Part shown: positions 5,794-6,192 of the stretch, one piece after another | Numbering within the stretch: position 1 is the stretch's first letter | How the letters are laid out: every line of letters begins with the position of its first letter | NCBI GenBank assembly: GCA_029884035.1 | Contig: JAOUIM010000229.1 | Span: forward strand, 1-6,192 | Length of the DNA stretch: 6,192 bases | Source: Aquincola sp. | Lineage (GTDB): Bacteria; Pseudomonadota; Gammaproteobacteria; Burkholderiales; Burkholderiaceae_C | Direction: 5' to 3' | Translations under genes and position numbers: made by a program | Notes under the pieces: model-generated | Told to the model about the DNA's origin: nothing | Seen by the model: only the letters and a program-made list of their open reading frames with translations | Database searches by the model: none

Positions 5794-5901
5794 TGCCTGC
5801 AGCCTACCGGCACGTTCCACGTCAAGCGAGCGCGGCCGCGCCGGCGAAGACCCTACCTTCGTCGAGGGCAGTTGGGCTTTCGAGGAAATCGGCCCCACGC
5901 G

Positions 5902-5929
5902 CTTGAAGGACGGCCCCGCGCCCTAACAT
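5902..5929 (+). promoter_or_regulatory. Candidate heat-shock (sigma32-type) promoter of htpX
   Basis: CTTGAA at 5902-5907 is followed after 13 bp by CCCTAACAT at 5921-5929, near the sigma32 pattern CTTGAA, 13-17 bp, CCCCATNT. It ends 43 bp before the htpX ATG. E. coli htpX is a known sigma32-dependent heat-shock gene, which makes the match more credible. Read as a sigma70 promoter (TTGAAG, 15 bp, TAACAT) the spacing is short. The -10 match is partial. Confidence 0.5.
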
Positions 5930-5938
5930 TCGCGCGGT

Positions 5939-5959
5939 CCGGGGGCCTTCGACCCCTGG
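5939..5959 (+). other. Hairpin in the probable htpX 5' untranslated region
   Basis: CCGGGGG (5939-5945) can pair with CCCCTGG (5953-5959) over a seven-base loop containing TTCG, with one G-U wobble in the RNA. It would begin within a few bases of the predicted htpX transcription start and end 13 bases before the ATG. There is no following run of T, so it is not a classical terminator. It might shape translation or mRNA stability, but no function is shown. Confidence 0.35.
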
Positions 5960-5972
5960 TTGAATCGACGCC

Positions 5973-6192
5973 ATGAAACGCATCGTCCTGTTCGTGATCA
6001 CCAACCTGGCCGTGATGCTGGTGCTGGGCCTGGTGGTCAACCTGTTCGGCCTCAACCGCTTCCTGACGGCCAATGGCCTGAACCTGTCGGGGTTGCTCGC
6101 CTTCGCCGCCGTGATGGGCTTCGGCGGCGCGATCATCTCGCTGCTGATGAGCAAGCCGATGGCCAAGTGGAGCACGCGTGCCCAGGTCATCA
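5973..6192 (+). CDS. htpX: Membrane-bound zinc metalloprotease HtpX, N-terminal part only
   Basis: The gene starts at ATG 5973 and runs off the right edge; 73 residues are visible. HtpX is an inner-membrane M48 protease that degrades misfolded membrane proteins under stress, acting alongside FtsH. The visible part matches HtpX closely: MKRIVLFVITNLAVMLVLGLV (first membrane helix, about 4-25), then a second hydrophobic helix (about 38-60) ending in the family signature GFGGAIISLLMSKPMAKWS. The zinc-binding HEXXH lies beyond the window, so intactness of the catalytic site cannot be judged. The start is set by the conserved MKRI and NLAVM opening; the upstream Shine-Dalgarno is weak. A heat-shock-like promoter precedes it. 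Confidence 0.93.
   Translation, partial: MKRIVLFVITNLAVMLVLGLVVNLFGLNRFLTANGLNLSGLLAFAAVMGFGGAIISLLMSKPMAKWSTRAQVI

Larger units (their letters stand above)
5794..5972. other. Intergenic region between the NYN gene and htpX
   Basis: This 179-bp gap holds the candidate heat-shock promoter and leader hairpin described separately. It also holds a perfect 12-bp palindrome, GCGCGGCCGCGC at 5830-5841, without a loop or T-run, and an 11-bp near-repeat CGGCCCC(A/G)CGC at 5890-5900 and 5911-5921. I see no convincing small gene and no intrinsic terminator for the pyrC-NYN operon. Confidence 0.6.

Noticed and set aside
5830..5841. Perfect palindrome GCGCGGCCGCGC as a terminator after the NYN gene
   Set aside because: It has no loop and no T-run, and such palindromes are common in GC-rich DNA. 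I do not call a terminator.

Overview
This GC-rich window (most third codon positions are G or C) comes from a bacterial chromosome. It most likely belongs to a betaproteobacterium of the Burkholderiales type, judging by the E. coli-like class II dihydroorotase, the Rhodopseudomonas-like malonyl-CoA synthetase, the NYN/DUF88 protein and the HtpX N-terminus. The taxon is an inference from protein style, not from a marker gene. I see no tRNA, rRNA, CRISPR array, insertion sequence or integrase.

Layout. At the left edge (2-1318, +) is a 5'-truncated malonyl-CoA synthetase gene (matB), overlapped at its end by a small cysteine-rich CWC-family gene (1311-1553, +). Facing it is a compact four-gene arsenic resistance operon on the minus strand, transcribed from 3932 down to 1510: arsR (repressor with C-terminal cysteines), arsI (C-As lyase/CadI family), arsC (LMW-phosphatase-type arsenate reductase) and acr3 (arsenite efflux permease). 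arsI and arsC share an ATGA overlap, and arsC and acr3 are 13 bp apart. Divergent from arsR across only 59 bp is pyrC (3992-5023, +), which overlaps by ATGA a NYN-domain putative RNase gene (5020-5793, +). After a 179-bp gap that carries a heat-shock-like promoter and a small hairpin, the 5' end of htpX (5973 to the right edge, +) begins.

How the genes work together. The ars operon forms a complete pathway. ArsI would cleave methylated or aromatic trivalent arsenicals to arsenite, ArsC would reduce arsenate to arsenite, Acr3 would expel arsenite, and ArsR would sense arsenite and release the promoter. No arsM methyltransferase is visible, so the ArsI substrate would come from outside or from another locus. 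The operon sits between housekeeping genes (pyrC, htpX, matB) with no mobile-element remnants.

The most notable regulatory reading is the arsR-pyrC gap. A plausible sigma70 promoter for arsR (TTGCGA, 17 bp, TATTCT) is overlaid by two 4-5-4 inverted repeats centred 11 bp apart, and it would start transcription at about the arsR ATG, suggesting a leaderless message. I do not see a clearly undescribed system. The best candidates for something new are the pyrC-NYN RNase translational coupling and the cysteine-rich ArsI tail.
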